Assembly: GCA_048380335.1 (NCBI GenBank)
Contig: DBFCCI010000038.1
Coordinates: 1-64,000, forward strand
Origin: Lachnospira sp900551945
Lineage (GTDB): Bacteria; Bacillota; Clostridia; Lachnospirales; Lachnospiraceae
DNA: 64,000 nucleotides
Direction of reading: 5' to 3'
Shown: one piece after another, positions 35,462 to 45,341 of the stretch
How the letters are laid out: each line of letters begins with the position of its first letter
Numbering within the stretch: the stretch's first letter is position 1
Program-made: the position numbers and the translations under genes
Notes under the pieces: generated by a model
Database searches by the model: none
What the model was told of the DNA's origin: nothing
The model's input: the letters and a program-made list of their open reading frames with translations, nothing else

Positions 35462-36508
35462 TTATTTATCTAGAAATAAAATATCATTCTTACCTTTACA
35501 TTTTACTTGATATAAAAGACCATCTGCTTTTGATATTATAGTATCATTAAGATTGCCATTGTCAATATGCGCTACTCCTCCACTTACAGAAAGACTTTTA
35601 TTTCCAATAGTTATATGTGTAACCTTTTCTTTTATGATACTTATATAATTTCTTACATAATCAGCATTAACGCCTTCTAGCAAAACAACAAATTCATCTC
35701 CGCCATAACGACACACCTTACATTTATCATCAACACCTAACGCATTAGCAAATTCTTTTAAAACTCTATCGCCCTCTAAGTGTCCATAATTGTCATTAAT
35801 ACCTTTAAAGTCATCTACATCAATAATCATAAAATAAGTGTTCTCGATTTCTTTTTTATTTTCGAGATACTTAAAAAGACTATTTCTGTTATATGCTTTT
35901 GTAAGGTCATCGTGACCTGCATACCATTCAAGTTGACTGTTGATTTTCTCAAGTGAACGAGCATACTCACTAGCTTCTTTTTGTCTTCTATTACGTTCAT
36001 TAGTAAAAAGCATAGAAATTATAACAACACCCACTATATTAATTGACATCTGTACAAAAGCGTCAATCTCATTAGCACTTTCTGATGGTATATATGCTTG
36101 TGTTTGCATATCCTTAAAAACAAAAAGCTTTAAACAAACAAGGATTAAAGGTACTAATATTGTAGCTGAAATTAAAAAATACTTCGACTTTCCTTCAATA
36201 AAAAAGCATATTGCAACATTAATTCCTGCCATATAAATAATAAATGTGTTATCAATTGTTCCATATTCAAAAAATGATATTGGAAGTATAATCAAAATTG
36301 TTGATAAGAACACTAAAAACATACATTTTTTGACATCTTTACCATGTTTTATACAACCATATATTATTATAAGTACAACTGATAAAATAACCCATTTTAT
36401 ATTAATTTTTAAAGGATAGCCATTAAGAATATTAACTACAATATTAATTAGTGAAATTACTAAATATACATAAATAGAATATATATATACCTTACTTCCC
36501 TTTTCCAT
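35462..36508 (-). CDS. Membrane diguanylate cyclase (GGDEF)
   Basis: A 348-residue protein with about six N-terminal membrane helices (to about 175), a short coiled linker and a GGDEF domain (about 190-348). It makes cyclic di-GMP from GTP. The active-site loop RYGGDEFVVLL is intact and YFMIIDVDDFKGINDNYGH is canonical. The usual inhibitory RxxD motif upstream of GGDEF is replaced by DDKC, so product inhibition is probably absent. It starts six bases after the oxidoreductase stop, with the RBS inside that gene's end, so translation is coupled. Confidence 0.92.
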   Translation of the reverse strand: MEKGSKVYIYSIYVYLVISLINIVVNILNGYPLKINIKWVILSVVLIIIYGCIKHGKDVKKCMFLVFLSTILIILPISFFEYGTIDNTFIIYMAGINVAICFFIEGKSKYFLISATILVPLILVCLKLFVFKDMQTQAYIPSESANEIDAFVQMSINIVGVVIISMLFTNERNRRQKEASEYARSLEKINSQLEWYAGHDDLTKAYNRNSLFKYLENKKEIENTYFMIIDVDDFKGINDNYGHLEGDRVLKEFANALGVDDKCKVCRYGGDEFVVLLEGVNADYVRNYISIIKEKVTHITIGNKSLSVSGGVAHIDNGNLNDTIISKADGLLYQVKCKGKNDILFLDK

Positions 36509-36514
36509 TTATAT

Positions 36515-37888
36515 CTACTCCTGATTGCAAATATATCTTGCAACGTGTACACCACTTGCTGACGCATGTGAAAGTGAATGTGTAACTCCGCTACAATCTC
36601 CTATTACAAAAAGTCCTTTGTGTTTAGTTTCAAGATTACTATCAATTGAAACTTCCATATTATAGAACTTAACTTCAACACCATATAATAATGTATCATC
36701 ATTAGCTGTTCCAGGTGCTATTTTATCAAGAGCATATATCATTTCAACTATTCCGTCAAGTATTCTCTTTGGCATAACAAGGCTTAAATCACCAGGTGTA
36801 CACTTTAATGTAGGTGTTACAAAGCTTTCTTCAATACGAGATTTATTACTTCTTCTTCCTCGTATTAAATCACCAAATCTTTGAACAATTACACCGCCAC
36901 CAAGCATATTAGAAAGTCGTGCAATACTTTCACCATAACCGTTACTATCTTTGAATGGCTCTGAAAAATGCTTTGATACAAGAAGTGCAAAGTTAGTATT
37001 TTGTGTATGTTTTGCTGGGTCTTCATAGCTGTGACCATTAACTGTTACGATACCGTTAGTATTTTCATTAACGACAACACCCTTTGGATTCATACAGAAT
37101 GTTCTTACAAGGTCTTCAAAGCCCTTAGTTCTGTATACAATCTTGCTTTCATAAAGCTCATCAGTAAGATGTGAAAATACTTCGGCTGGAAGCTCTACTC
37201 TTACACCGATATCAACTCGATTAGACTTTGTTTCAAGATTTAAGTCGTGGCTTACTTCTTCCATCCACTTACTTCCGCTTCTTCCTGCTGAAATTATACA
37301 TTTATCGGCAGTATATTTTTCACCATTGCTAATAATCTCATACTTGCCATCTTCTGTAATATTAACTTTATCTACATGAGAATTAAAATGGAACTCTACC
37401 TTGTCTTTTAATTCGTTGAATAAGTTTTCAAGTACTACATAGTTAATATCTGTTCCAAGATGTCTTACAGAAGCATCAAGTAAGTGAAGACCATTCTGAA
37501 CACAAAGCTTTTTAATGCTTGTATTAGCTGTTGAATAAAGAGCTGTACCCTCTCCACCATACTTAAGATTGATACCATCAACATACTGCATAAGCTCAAT
37601 AGCTTTTTCTTTTCCAATATATTCGTATAATGTACCACCAAACTGATTTGTTATATTATACTTACCATCAGAGAATGCACCAGCTCCACCGAAACCGTTC
37701 ATTATGCCACAAGTTTTACAGTGTATACAGCTCTTAATCTTATCACCATCAATAGGACATTTTCTTTTTTCAAGTGGATTACCAGCTTCAAATACAGCTA
37801 TCTTTAAGTCGCTATTAAGCTTAGTTAATTCATAAGCTGAAAATATTCCACCTGGACCTGCGCCAATTATAATTACATCATAATTCAT
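36515..37888 (-). CDS. FAD-dependent oxidoreductase (COG2509-like)
   Basis: A 457-residue flavoprotein. The dinucleotide-binding motif IIIGAGPGGIFSAYEL opens the protein. A cysteine-rich stretch CPIDGDKIKSCIHCKTCG (about 43-60) is typical of the uncharacterised FAD-dependent dehydrogenase family. Later come GFGGAGAFSDGKYN, CIISAGRSGSKW and the C-terminal FAD-binding GLFVIGDCSGVTHSLSHA. The reaction is unknown. It lies between an unidentified membrane protein and the diguanylate cyclase in one leftward run. Confidence 0.88.
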   Translation of the reverse strand: MNYDVIIIGAGPGGIFSAYELTKLNSDLKIAVFEAGNPLEKRKCPIDGDKIKSCIHCKTCGIMNGFGGAGAFSDGKYNITNQFGGTLYEYIGKEKAIELMQYVDGINLKYGGEGTALYSTANTSIKKLCVQNGLHLLDASVRHLGTDINYVVLENLFNELKDKVEFHFNSHVDKVNITEDGKYEIISNGEKYTADKCIISAGRSGSKWMEEVSHDLNLETKSNRVDIGVRVELPAEVFSHLTDELYESKIVYRTKGFEDLVRTFCMNPKGVVVNENTNGIVTVNGHSYEDPAKHTQNTNFALLVSKHFSEPFKDSNGYGESIARLSNMLGGGVIVQRFGDLIRGRRSNKSRIEESFVTPTLKCTPGDLSLVMPKRILDGIVEMIYALDKIAPGTANDDTLLYGVEVKFYNMEVSIDSNLETKHKGLFVIGDCSGVTHSLSHASASGVHVARYICNQE

Positions 37889-37907
37889 ATATTTTATACC
37901 TCAATTT

Positions 37908-38531
37908 TTATTTTTTAAACTTTGTTCTATATTTATCAAGAAATATTCTATATCCATCACTTCCAAGTACAAGCTTTTTCTGAATTTTGTCATCGTATAT
38001 TAAAATATACAACAAACACCTAAAGCCTTCTTGTCTACCAGACTCATCATGTATATAATCCATAGGATTAACTGACTCATTAAACACAAATAACTCTGAA
38101 TTATACTGCGTATCATTAAGTTGAATAAATACTTTATTATTTCCTGAAAATCTAGCCTTTGCATCTATAACATAGACATTACCATTTGCTTTTGAAAGAG
38201 CCTTTCTTTGAATAATCTTTCGTACAACTTCATTAATAAGCAATAAATATAGACTTAAAACAATACAGATTATTGATGGTACAGGGTTGTAAGATGTGTC
38301 TGTCTTAAAAGTGTATTCAAACCCAGCCATTCCTAAAGAAATACCTAAAGTTATAAAAAGTATAACTCTTATTGTACCAGTATACCAAACTGCGGTCTTT
38401 GAATTAAGAAAATACCCTAAAAAAGCCTTTTCTTCTTCTCCACCTGCAATTCTCCAGCCATCTTCTGACATTTGCTTTTCTGTATTACTATCTATATTGC
38501 GTATATTAATATTTTGGAAAATCTTATTCAT
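37908..38531 (-). CDS. Unidentified two-helix membrane protein
   Basis: Not recognised. The 207-residue product has a hydrophilic start, two hydrophobic segments (about 51-73 and 82-102), then a basic stretch and a C-terminal cytoplasmic domain of about 100 residues with NGNVYVIDAKARFSGNNKVF and GSDGYRIFLDKYRTKFKK. The arrangement suggests a small membrane-associated regulator or a PH-like domain protein, but no function is claimed. RBS TTGAGG precedes the ATG. The gene lies 20 bp before the FAD oxidoreductase. Confidence 0.6.
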   Translation of the reverse strand: MNKIFQNINIRNIDSNTEKQMSEDGWRIAGGEEEKAFLGYFLNSKTAVWYTGTIRVILFITLGISLGMAGFEYTFKTDTSYNPVPSIICIVLSLYLLLINEVVRKIIQRKALSKANGNVYVIDAKARFSGNNKVFIQLNDTQYNSELFVFNESVNPMDYIHDESGRQEGFRCLLYILIYDDKIQKKLVLGSDGYRIFLDKYRTKFKK

Positions 38532-38550
38532 ATATCAACCTCAAAAATGT

Positions 38551-38580
38551 GCTTTTTTACTCCAAATATGTCTACATTCT
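38551..38580 (+). repeat. Isolated copy of the TACTCC...GTCTACA repeat
   Basis: GCTTTTTTACTCCAAATATG followed by TCTACATT matches the array at 274-703 (one deletion, few changes). It lies in the short gap between gltX and the unidentified membrane protein. Confidence 0.7.
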
Positions 38581-38605
38581 ACATTTTATAGATATATTTT
38601 TTATA

Positions 38606-40258
38606 TTACTGCATAACTTTTTTAATTCTATCCTTCATTTGGTCTTCTCCCATAACATGAACAATTGACCATAAATCAGGTGTATTAGCCTTACCTGTTA
38701 CTGCTATACGAACTATTTCTGCAATATCAGAAACATTGCCCTTAAACGCTTCTGGATTAGCTTTATAAGCCTTCATATCTGAAGCAAAACCATGCTTATC
38801 AGCAATAACCTTAAGCTTGTTAAACCACTCTGAATTGTCATCTTCATGGTTGTACATATCAAGATATTCATTCAATACTGTATTAACAGTTTCTTTATCA
38901 AGCTTAAATTCGTCTTTTTCTTCTGAACCCATTTCGAAGAAATATCCTATCATTTCAAATATCTGCTTTGCATACATAAAGTCTTTTCTTCTTCTCTTCA
39001 TTCCAACACCCATATAGAGTCTTAAAATTCCAAGCATCTTTTCCTTATCTGCAAACCAAATCTTTGCTTTTTCAGGTTCATTTTCAACTGCCCAATCATA
39101 TAAGAAGTCATATACTTCTTCTTCTGAAAGCTTTGATAATTCATTCTTACAAATGTTATGAAGCTTGTCCTTGTCAAATAAAGCACCTGATTGACTCATC
39201 TTTTCAACTGAAAATGGAAATTCATTAATATCTTTATCTGGGAACTTCTCATGCCATTCTTCAAAGTTAGAATTAAGAAGCGTAAGAAGATATACCTTCA
39301 TGCAATATGGGTGGTATCCGTCTTTTCTATAGTAATCAAGTGAAAGCTCTGGGTCTTTTCTCTTAGAAAGCTTTCTCTTTCCACCTGTTTCTTCATCAAA
39401 CTTCATAAGATGTGCTGTATGTGCATACTTAGGCATCTTAAAGCCTAATAAATGGAAAAGCTCATAGTGAATTGGAGCTGAAGCAAGCCATTCTCCACCT
39501 CTTATTACAACAGTAGTTCTCATAAGATGGTCATCAATTGCGTGTGCAAAATGATATGTTGGAATACCATCTTTCTTTAAGAGAACTATATCGTGAATAT
39601 TTTCTGGAAGCTTAATCTCTCCCTTGATTTCATCTTTAAATACTATCTCTTTTTCTGGGTCGCCTTGTGAACGAAGTCTTAATACATAAGGCTTTCCAGC
39701 TTTTATATTTTCTTCAATCTGTTCATAAGAAAGATTACGACATACGGCATATTCACCATAATATCCTGTAAGTACTTTATCTTCTTCTTGCTTTTGTCTT
39801 ACTTCATTAAGTTCTTCTTCTGTACAAAAACAAGGATATGCAAGTCCTCTTTCTACAAGACTTTTAGCATAAGCATGGTATATTTCTACTCTTTGTCTTT
39901 GGAAATATGGACCATACATATTCTGTGGTGCATCATCAGCAAAACCTGCACCCTCATCAAATTCTATATCAAAATATCTAAGAACATTGATTATAGTTTC
40001 AACAGCACCATCAACTTTACGTTTCTCATCTGTATCTTCTATTCTAAGGAAAAATACACCACCATTTTTATGTGCAATTCTTTCATCAGCTAACGCACTG
40101 TAAAGGTTTCCAAGATGAATAAAGCCTGTTGGACTAGGTGCCATTCTTGTTACTTCTGCTTTATTTGGCAACTTTCTATATGGAAACTTCTCCTCGTAAT
40201 ACTCTGGTGTCTTTGTCACCTCTGGAAATAAAAGCTGTGCTAATTTTGTGTTATCCAT
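38606..40258 (-). CDS. gltX: Glutamyl-tRNA synthetase
   Basis: Charges tRNA-Glu (and perhaps tRNA-Gln) with glutamate. The class I signature is PSPTGFIHLGNLYSALADER, and the KMSKS-like loop is GKRKLSKRKDPELS. The length, about 550 residues, fits the long clostridial form. The start at 40258 follows GGAGAG; an ATG four codons upstream (40270) is also possible. The RelA-domain gene lies upstream on the same strand. Confidence 0.94.
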   Translation of the reverse strand: MDNTKLAQLLFPEVTKTPEYYEEKFPYRKLPNKAEVTRMAPSPTGFIHLGNLYSALADERIAHKNGGVFFLRIEDTDEKRKVDGAVETIINVLRYFDIEFDEGAGFADDAPQNMYGPYFQRQRVEIYHAYAKSLVERGLAYPCFCTEEELNEVRQKQEEDKVLTGYYGEYAVCRNLSYEQIEENIKAGKPYVLRLRSQGDPEKEIVFKDEIKGEIKLPENIHDIVLLKKDGIPTYHFAHAIDDHLMRTTVVIRGGEWLASAPIHYELFHLLGFKMPKYAHTAHLMKFDEETGGKRKLSKRKDPELSLDYYRKDGYHPYCMKVYLLTLLNSNFEEWHEKFPDKDINEFPFSVEKMSQSGALFDKDKLHNICKNELSKLSEEEVYDFLYDWAVENEPEKAKIWFADKEKMLGILRLYMGVGMKRRRKDFMYAKQIFEMIGYFFEMGSEEKDEFKLDKETVNTVLNEYLDMYNHEDDNSEWFNKLKVIADKHGFASDMKAYKANPEAFKGNVSDIAEIVRIAVTGKANTPDLWSIVHVMGEDQMKDRIKKVMQ

Positions 40259-40347
40259 TGTACTCTCCATTCCCGCTATATGCGTTTTACATTTTAATCA
40301 TGCTTATATATGTTATTGCATTTTGACGAAAATTACAACCATTTTTA

Positions 40348-42183
40348 TTAAGCTTCTATATTATTTTCTCTTATTTGCGCCACAAGCTGTCTTCTATAAG
40401 CTCTACAACCATTTTCATTCCAGTAACGCTTCTGTTCTAGCTTAATTACTTCAAAGGTTGTTTCAAGAATATCTGACTTATAACTTGTATAAGGAGATTT
40501 CCCTGCATAGAAAACTGTAATAGAATCTTCATATCTTTCCATATCAAGCCCATATTGCATTGCAAATTCACAACAAAGTGACCTGTCTTCAATAATACAT
40601 ATATGCGCATAATAACCTACAAGATATGCAAAGTAATCTATATCAAACTTATCAACCCAAGACTTATCATCTGCCATAAATACAATTACGGGAAATCTTC
40701 TTGAACTATTCTTTATTAGAACCTGCATATTATTATAATTGTCATAACTAATATGCCTTACTGCTTCTTTTAATCTTATAACATCAATAATACCTATATT
40801 ATCTGCTATTTCACCATAGAAGTTAGGTCTTGAAAACAGTACGTTTTCACTATCTCTATATCTTTCTTCTGGTTCTGCATACTCATTGCTTACAGTAAAC
40901 TTAAGTCCTTTATCATCTAGCTTAATTACGGCATTTGATATCCATATACGACTTGCTACTTTTGCATCAACGTGAGAAGTTGTCTGTCTAAAATAACATT
41001 TTTCCTCATCATAATGAAGTTCCACCATATATCCTGGTTGCCCCGCAAAAAAAGGCATAACATCTTCCTGCATAGCTGGAAATACTTCTGCAAATCTTGA
41101 CTTAACCCATGAGTATATGTATGATACTGCCTTTTTAAAAGCTCCCTGTACTCCTAGATTAGCTGTATCTATATAAGTTTGTGCTTGAAATACCTTAAAC
41201 TTTCCAAGTAACTTAAATGGTTCAAACTTTCTTCGTCTTATAATATTATCACTTTCAATATTATTAGCCTTATCTATAGTATTAAAGGCTTCTTTGAGTC
41301 TTTCATCATTAGGACCTATCTGATTGACTATTCTTATCATATTAGTTACTGTTAGGTCTATTCCTTTATCTGATGTATTGTTCCAAAGCTGTCGTATTGC
41401 TTTATGACGTTCAAATTTAAAAAATATCTTTGCCAAATTAATATCTGAGTCAAGAACCTTCTTAATCTCATGGTGAAGTGGTTCATTGTCAAACTTAAGA
41501 CGATAATGACATCTTACCATATCACTCCACTTCTTATCTTTATAATGCTGATGTCCTAAGTCTTCTAACAGTTTAACTATAGAGTCATCACATAATTCAA
41601 GTGTTGCAAGTATACTATTCATCTTTCGTGCAAGAGCTTCATTGCCAATTCCAAAAGCTGAACCTTTATACCTTAAATCGTGTTCTATCTCATGCCAACC
41701 CTCAAAAGAATTAGTCCTTACCTGAACTTCAAATGTATCATCAACATAATCTGAAAGCATAGGATTAATTATTGCCTTACTAAGATACGATGGTAGCTTA
41801 AAAATACCATTAATCTTCATTGCCTTAAATTCGTATTCATTATTCTCTGTTGTAACCCACTCCCCAGGTTCAGCAAATAATGTATCAAGCAAATTCCTAC
41901 ATATATCAACATCGTCTGTAAAATAAAGCATTATCCTTATACCAATAAGGTCCTGCATTTTTTTATCTTCATTTTCAGTTCCAACTCTTCTGTAATCTTT
42001 ATAAATAAGTTTATCTACCATTGAGTCAACAGCCTTAACCCTATAAGCAATTCTATAATAAAACCCTGCTTTTTTGAGTTTCTCTTCTATGATACTTAAT
42101 AAATCCACCTTTACAATATCAGGTACTACTATCTTTTCCACATTTTCTTTGCAAAAAAGCTCATTAATTCTGCCATCACTCAT
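40348..42183 (-). CDS. RelA/SpoT-domain synthetase fused to an unknown C-terminal domain
   Basis: Residues about 25-175 are a (p)ppGpp-synthetase-type domain. It has RVKAVDSMVDKL (Arg48, Lys50, Ser54, Lys58), QDLIGIRIML (Asp78, Arg83), FEVQVRT (Glu152, Gln154) and WHEIEHDLRYK, so the catalytic residues look intact. The remaining 430 residues lack the HD, TGS and ACT domains of full-length Rel. They contain a helical middle part and a C-terminal domain with FSRPNFYGEIADN and SRRFPVIVFMADD, which is not recognised. At 611 residues it is far longer than small alarmone synthetases. It could be an alarmone synthetase with its own sensor, or a toxic synthetase of a defence or toxin system; no antitoxin gene is obvious. 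RBS GGGAGA precedes the ATG. Confidence 0.78.
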   Translation of the reverse strand: MSDGRINELFCKENVEKIVVPDIVKVDLLSIIEEKLKKAGFYYRIAYRVKAVDSMVDKLIYKDYRRVGTENEDKKMQDLIGIRIMLYFTDDVDICRNLLDTLFAEPGEWVTTENNEYEFKAMKINGIFKLPSYLSKAIINPMLSDYVDDTFEVQVRTNSFEGWHEIEHDLRYKGSAFGIGNEALARKMNSILATLELCDDSIVKLLEDLGHQHYKDKKWSDMVRCHYRLKFDNEPLHHEIKKVLDSDINLAKIFFKFERHKAIRQLWNNTSDKGIDLTVTNMIRIVNQIGPNDERLKEAFNTIDKANNIESDNIIRRRKFEPFKLLGKFKVFQAQTYIDTANLGVQGAFKKAVSYIYSWVKSRFAEVFPAMQEDVMPFFAGQPGYMVELHYDEEKCYFRQTTSHVDAKVASRIWISNAVIKLDDKGLKFTVSNEYAEPEERYRDSENVLFSRPNFYGEIADNIGIIDVIRLKEAVRHISYDNYNNMQVLIKNSSRRFPVIVFMADDKSWVDKFDIDYFAYLVGYYAHICIIEDRSLCCEFAMQYGLDMERYEDSITVFYAGKSPYTSYKSDILETTFEVIKLEQKRYWNENGCRAYRRQLVAQIRENNIEA

Positions 42184-42315
42184 AAATCATTCTCCCATGT
42201 CCATAATATCTTATAAACAGTATTAAAACCGCCTTTAAGTTAGACATTTCTTCTTAATTGTAACATATTTTATAGGAAATAGACAGCAAAAACCATTATG
42301 TTTAGATAAGTTTTA

Positions 42316-43812
42316 TTATTCTACTACTGCCGCTGTTTCTTTCAAATTCTCCAATGCCTCAGATGTTATATCAATCATTCCAGAGAAATTCTGCACACTT
42401 TGTTGCAATTTATTCATATCATTTCTACCATCCTCTGTACTTGCTGATATCTCCTCTGATATTCCAGAAAGTGTAGAGATACCTTCAACAATAACTTCAT
42501 TAGCATTTAATACAGCTTGCACCTCTCCACTTACAGTAGTCATATTATCAACAAGTGAATTAATATCTTCTCCTACAATAATAAAGCTCTCATGAACTGT
42601 CTTTACTTTATCTCTTTGTACATTAATACTATTAACTGCTGTTTGTAATTCAGACTGTGTAAGCTTTGTTATAGAAGTAAGTTCTGTCATAATCTGTGTA
42701 ATCTGTTCTGTAGAAGTCTTAGTCATCTCAGCAAGTTGTCTTATCTCATCTGCTACAACGGCAAAACCTTTTCCGGCTTCTCCTGCCCTAGCTGCTTCTA
42801 TTGAGGCATTAAGTGCTAACAGATTAGTTTGACTTGATATACTTAAAATTGATTCTGTTATATTAGATACTTTACCAACATGTTCAACAAGCTTTTCTAT
42901 AGTGTTAGAAATCTGTTCGGTTGACTCATCAACAATATCTGATTGATGAGCTAATTCATCAGAATTAATTTTACCATTTTCAATAACATCTTTAAGCTTT
43001 TCTGTAGTTTCAAGTGCTGTAACTGCTGATTGATTAGTATGTTCAAGCCTGTCTTGAATTTCATTTGTTTTTTCTGACTGGGTCTGAGTCTGTGTTGCTG
43101 TATCATTAGAGCTGTTGGCAATCATTTCCATTGCATTATGTGTATGATTAATAGCATCTGTAATTGTAGCTAAATCACTTCTTACTTGTGTAAATTGATT
43201 ATTTACATCGTTTACTATTGCTTCAACTTCATGTGCTACTAAAAGCTGACTATCCGCTTTATCTTGAACAGCTTTTGTTTCTTCTGTTGAAAACTCAATA
43301 AGCCTTTTAACAGCTTTACAACCACCAAACACACATACAACAAGACATATTATAACAAGGTTAAGTGTATTAAACTGTTCCATTTTATTTACTGGATTAG
43401 TTGTATAAATAACGACAATCTTAGTAACGATAAAAACTAATATTGATGCCGCACCAGCAATTATAAGATATTCATTAAGATATACTGCAAGTGAAAGAAG
43501 TGCTGGGAAAATCAACATCATAGCACTTGGTTCATTAAGATATGATATCGTTCCAAAACCAATACAAAATCCTACTGCAATAAATACTTCTGCTCGTCTT
43601 CTTTCAATATTTTTTAAAGCAAATAATGCCGTAATAATATACCAAACTACAAAGAATGTAGTAAAAACTATCTTTTCTAATGTGGTTCTATCATTTGCTG
43701 TCAATATAATTATTATAAAAAATAAATATTCCATTGTAGCAGTAATACATGTGGTGATATTAGCTCTTTTCATCTGACTCGGAGTTAATACTTTTCTAGT
43801 TAATTTCATCAT
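42316..43812 (-). CDS. Methyl-accepting chemotaxis protein, membrane-only sensor
   Basis: A 498-residue chemoreceptor. About six hydrophobic segments (22-185) have almost no extracellular loop, then a long coiled coil leads to the CheA-contacting hairpin: SSQTNLLALNASIEAARAGE then AGKGFAVVADEIRQLAEM. There is no HAMP or Cache domain, so it may sense the membrane state or a membrane-soluble signal. It stands alone, without chemotaxis or flagellar genes in the window. GGAGATGATCT precedes the ATG pair. Confidence 0.9.
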   Translation of the reverse strand: MMKLTRKVLTPSQMKRANITTCITATMEYLFFIIIILTANDRTTLEKIVFTTFFVVWYIITALFALKNIERRRAEVFIAVGFCIGFGTISYLNEPSAMMLIFPALLSLAVYLNEYLIIAGAASILVFIVTKIVVIYTTNPVNKMEQFNTLNLVIICLVVCVFGGCKAVKRLIEFSTEETKAVQDKADSQLLVAHEVEAIVNDVNNQFTQVRSDLATITDAINHTHNAMEMIANSSNDTATQTQTQSEKTNEIQDRLEHTNQSAVTALETTEKLKDVIENGKINSDELAHQSDIVDESTEQISNTIEKLVEHVGKVSNITESILSISSQTNLLALNASIEAARAGEAGKGFAVVADEIRQLAEMTKTSTEQITQIMTELTSITKLTQSELQTAVNSINVQRDKVKTVHESFIIVGEDINSLVDNMTTVSGEVQAVLNANEVIVEGISTLSGISEEISASTEDGRNDMNKLQQSVQNFSGMIDITSEALENLKETAAVVE

Positions 43813-43908
43813 AGATCATCTCCATTTCCAGCCCTAGAAGCAAATTGCTCCCGCTTATCTATTAAAAGCTAGTCCCCTAATGTGTTATAGAAGACTAACT
43901 TAAGTTAA

Positions 43909-44334
43909 TTATTGTACTTCAATCAATTCTATTTCAAAATTGAGTTCTTTACCTGCCATCTCATGATTAGCATCAAATGTTATTGTTACATCATCTTTGT
44001 CTGTTACTTTTACAGGGAATGGTTGACCAAGCTCATTAGATAAATATACTTGTTCACCTACTGAAAGTTCTTCTGAACCTGGAAGCTCTGTTATATTAAC
44101 ACTAAATATATTCTCAGGGTCAGGATATCCATAAGCTTCTTCTGGCATAAGGTGAATTTTCTTAACTTCTCCAACTTCCATATCCTTAACAGCTTCATCA
44201 AAACCTTTTATCATCATACCTGCACCACATACAAACTCTAATGGCTGTTCCCTATCATATGATGAGTCAAACTTTGTTCCATCGTTAAATGTCCCTGTGT
44301 AATGGACTCTACATGTCTTTGTTTCATTATTCAT
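43909..44334 (-). CDS. FKBP-type peptidyl-prolyl isomerase (SlyD-like)
   Basis: A 141-residue cytosolic folding helper. It begins VHYTGTFNDGTKFDSS and PLEFVCGAGMMIKGFDEAV (FKBP fold). An insert-in-flap domain follows with YLSNELGQPFPVKVT, then FDANHEMAGKELNFEIELIE, as in SlyD. The histidine-rich metal-binding tail of E. coli SlyD is absent. GGAGG precedes the ATG. Confidence 0.92.
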   Translation of the reverse strand: MNNETKTCRVHYTGTFNDGTKFDSSYDREQPLEFVCGAGMMIKGFDEAVKDMEVGEVKKIHLMPEEAYGYPDPENIFSVNITELPGSEELSVGEQVYLSNELGQPFPVKVTDKDDVTITFDANHEMAGKELNFEIELIEVQ

Positions 44335-44463
44335 TCTATAATTTCCTCCATTGATTTATTTTCCTTACAAATATATTGCAAGTTTTATTTATTATTGATT
44401 ATACCAAAAAATTGTAATAAGCTCTACAATATATTGTAAAATCTTAAAATTTTCAAAAAAAAT

Positions 44464-44587
44464 AAGACTGTCGCATTAACAAAAATATACACAACATATA
44501 GAATTGATTGTTATTCAAATAAATATCTTACTTGATAATATTAAATATCTATATTTTGTATAACATTTTCTTATTGCAACAGCCCTA
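44464..44587. terminator. GGTGYTGTCGC-type palindrome / terminator (copy M4)
   Basis: AGACTGTCGCATTAACAAAA pairs with ...TTTTCTTATTGCAACAGCCCT over about 124 bp. It lies 7 bp past the stop of the double-HTH gene and marks the left side of the XRE/ImmA/FtsZ segment. Confidence 0.65.
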
Positions 44588-44593
44588 AGCATT

Positions 44594-45250
44594 CTATTGT
44601 TCAATGATAGAAAAAAATTTATTTAACTTAATTAAGCCTATTGAATTTAACTCATCAAGAATACATTTTACATATCCTGCCAAAGCCTTCTTATCTTTTA
44701 AAATAATTCCCGGCGCAATTCCATAATCGTTATACGCCATCCATATAAGTTCACTATCAGGGTCACTTTTGCCCTTTTCTAACATACGATACTTCTTAAT
44801 ATCTACACCTACTTCACAAGCCATGTTTTCTTGAGTAATACCTTGAATATCTCTTAATATTTTCATATTGGTATATGGGTGCTTATTAAAAATGTTAAAA
44901 TACTTTATACATCTTAAATTATGTCGCATAATACGTTCATTATTGTCACTAAATTCAAAAAGTAACATATCTACAACCATATCCATTATTGCCCTTAATT
45001 CTGTATAACTATATTGCTCTATATTATAATGTCCTGTGCTTTTTTCTCCTGTAAATATATAATTAATATCCATATTTGTTTCACATAATCTTTTTACTTG
45101 AAAATAGCTAAATCTTCTCATTCCTCTTTCAGTTTTACTGTAATTACTTTGTGTAACTCCAATAATAGATGCTATCTCATCTTGCTCCATTCCAACATTA
45201 AGTCTTTCTTCTAAAAGACGCTCTAGCACTTTTTCATAACCAGTATACAT
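44594..45250 (-). CDS. Protein with two XRE-type HTH regions
   Basis: A 218-residue putative regulator. The N-terminal HTH is MEQDEIASIIGVTQSNYSKT (about 20-40). A second XRE-like segment is near 133-160, with GITQENMACEVGVDIKKYRM. The middle is helical and lacks a known ligand domain. It is the last gene of a leftward group with the ImmA peptidase and an XRE repressor (gap of 91 bp to the former). Its target is unknown; regulation of the same locus is a reasonable guess. Confidence 0.7.
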   Translation of the reverse strand: MYTGYEKVLERLLEERLNVGMEQDEIASIIGVTQSNYSKTERGMRRFSYFQVKRLCETNMDINYIFTGEKSTGHYNIEQYSYTELRAIMDMVVDMLLFEFSDNNERIMRHNLRCIKYFNIFNKHPYTNMKILRDIQGITQENMACEVGVDIKKYRMLEKGKSDPDSELIWMAYNDYGIAPGIILKDKKALAGYVKCILDELNSIGLIKLNKFFSIIEQ

Positions 45251-45341
45251 AGGTAAATATCCTTAAAAATTTTAATTATTATTACCTATTTTAAGTTATG
45301 TTATGCGCCTATTTTAGGAGTTATTCGGACTATAATTAATT

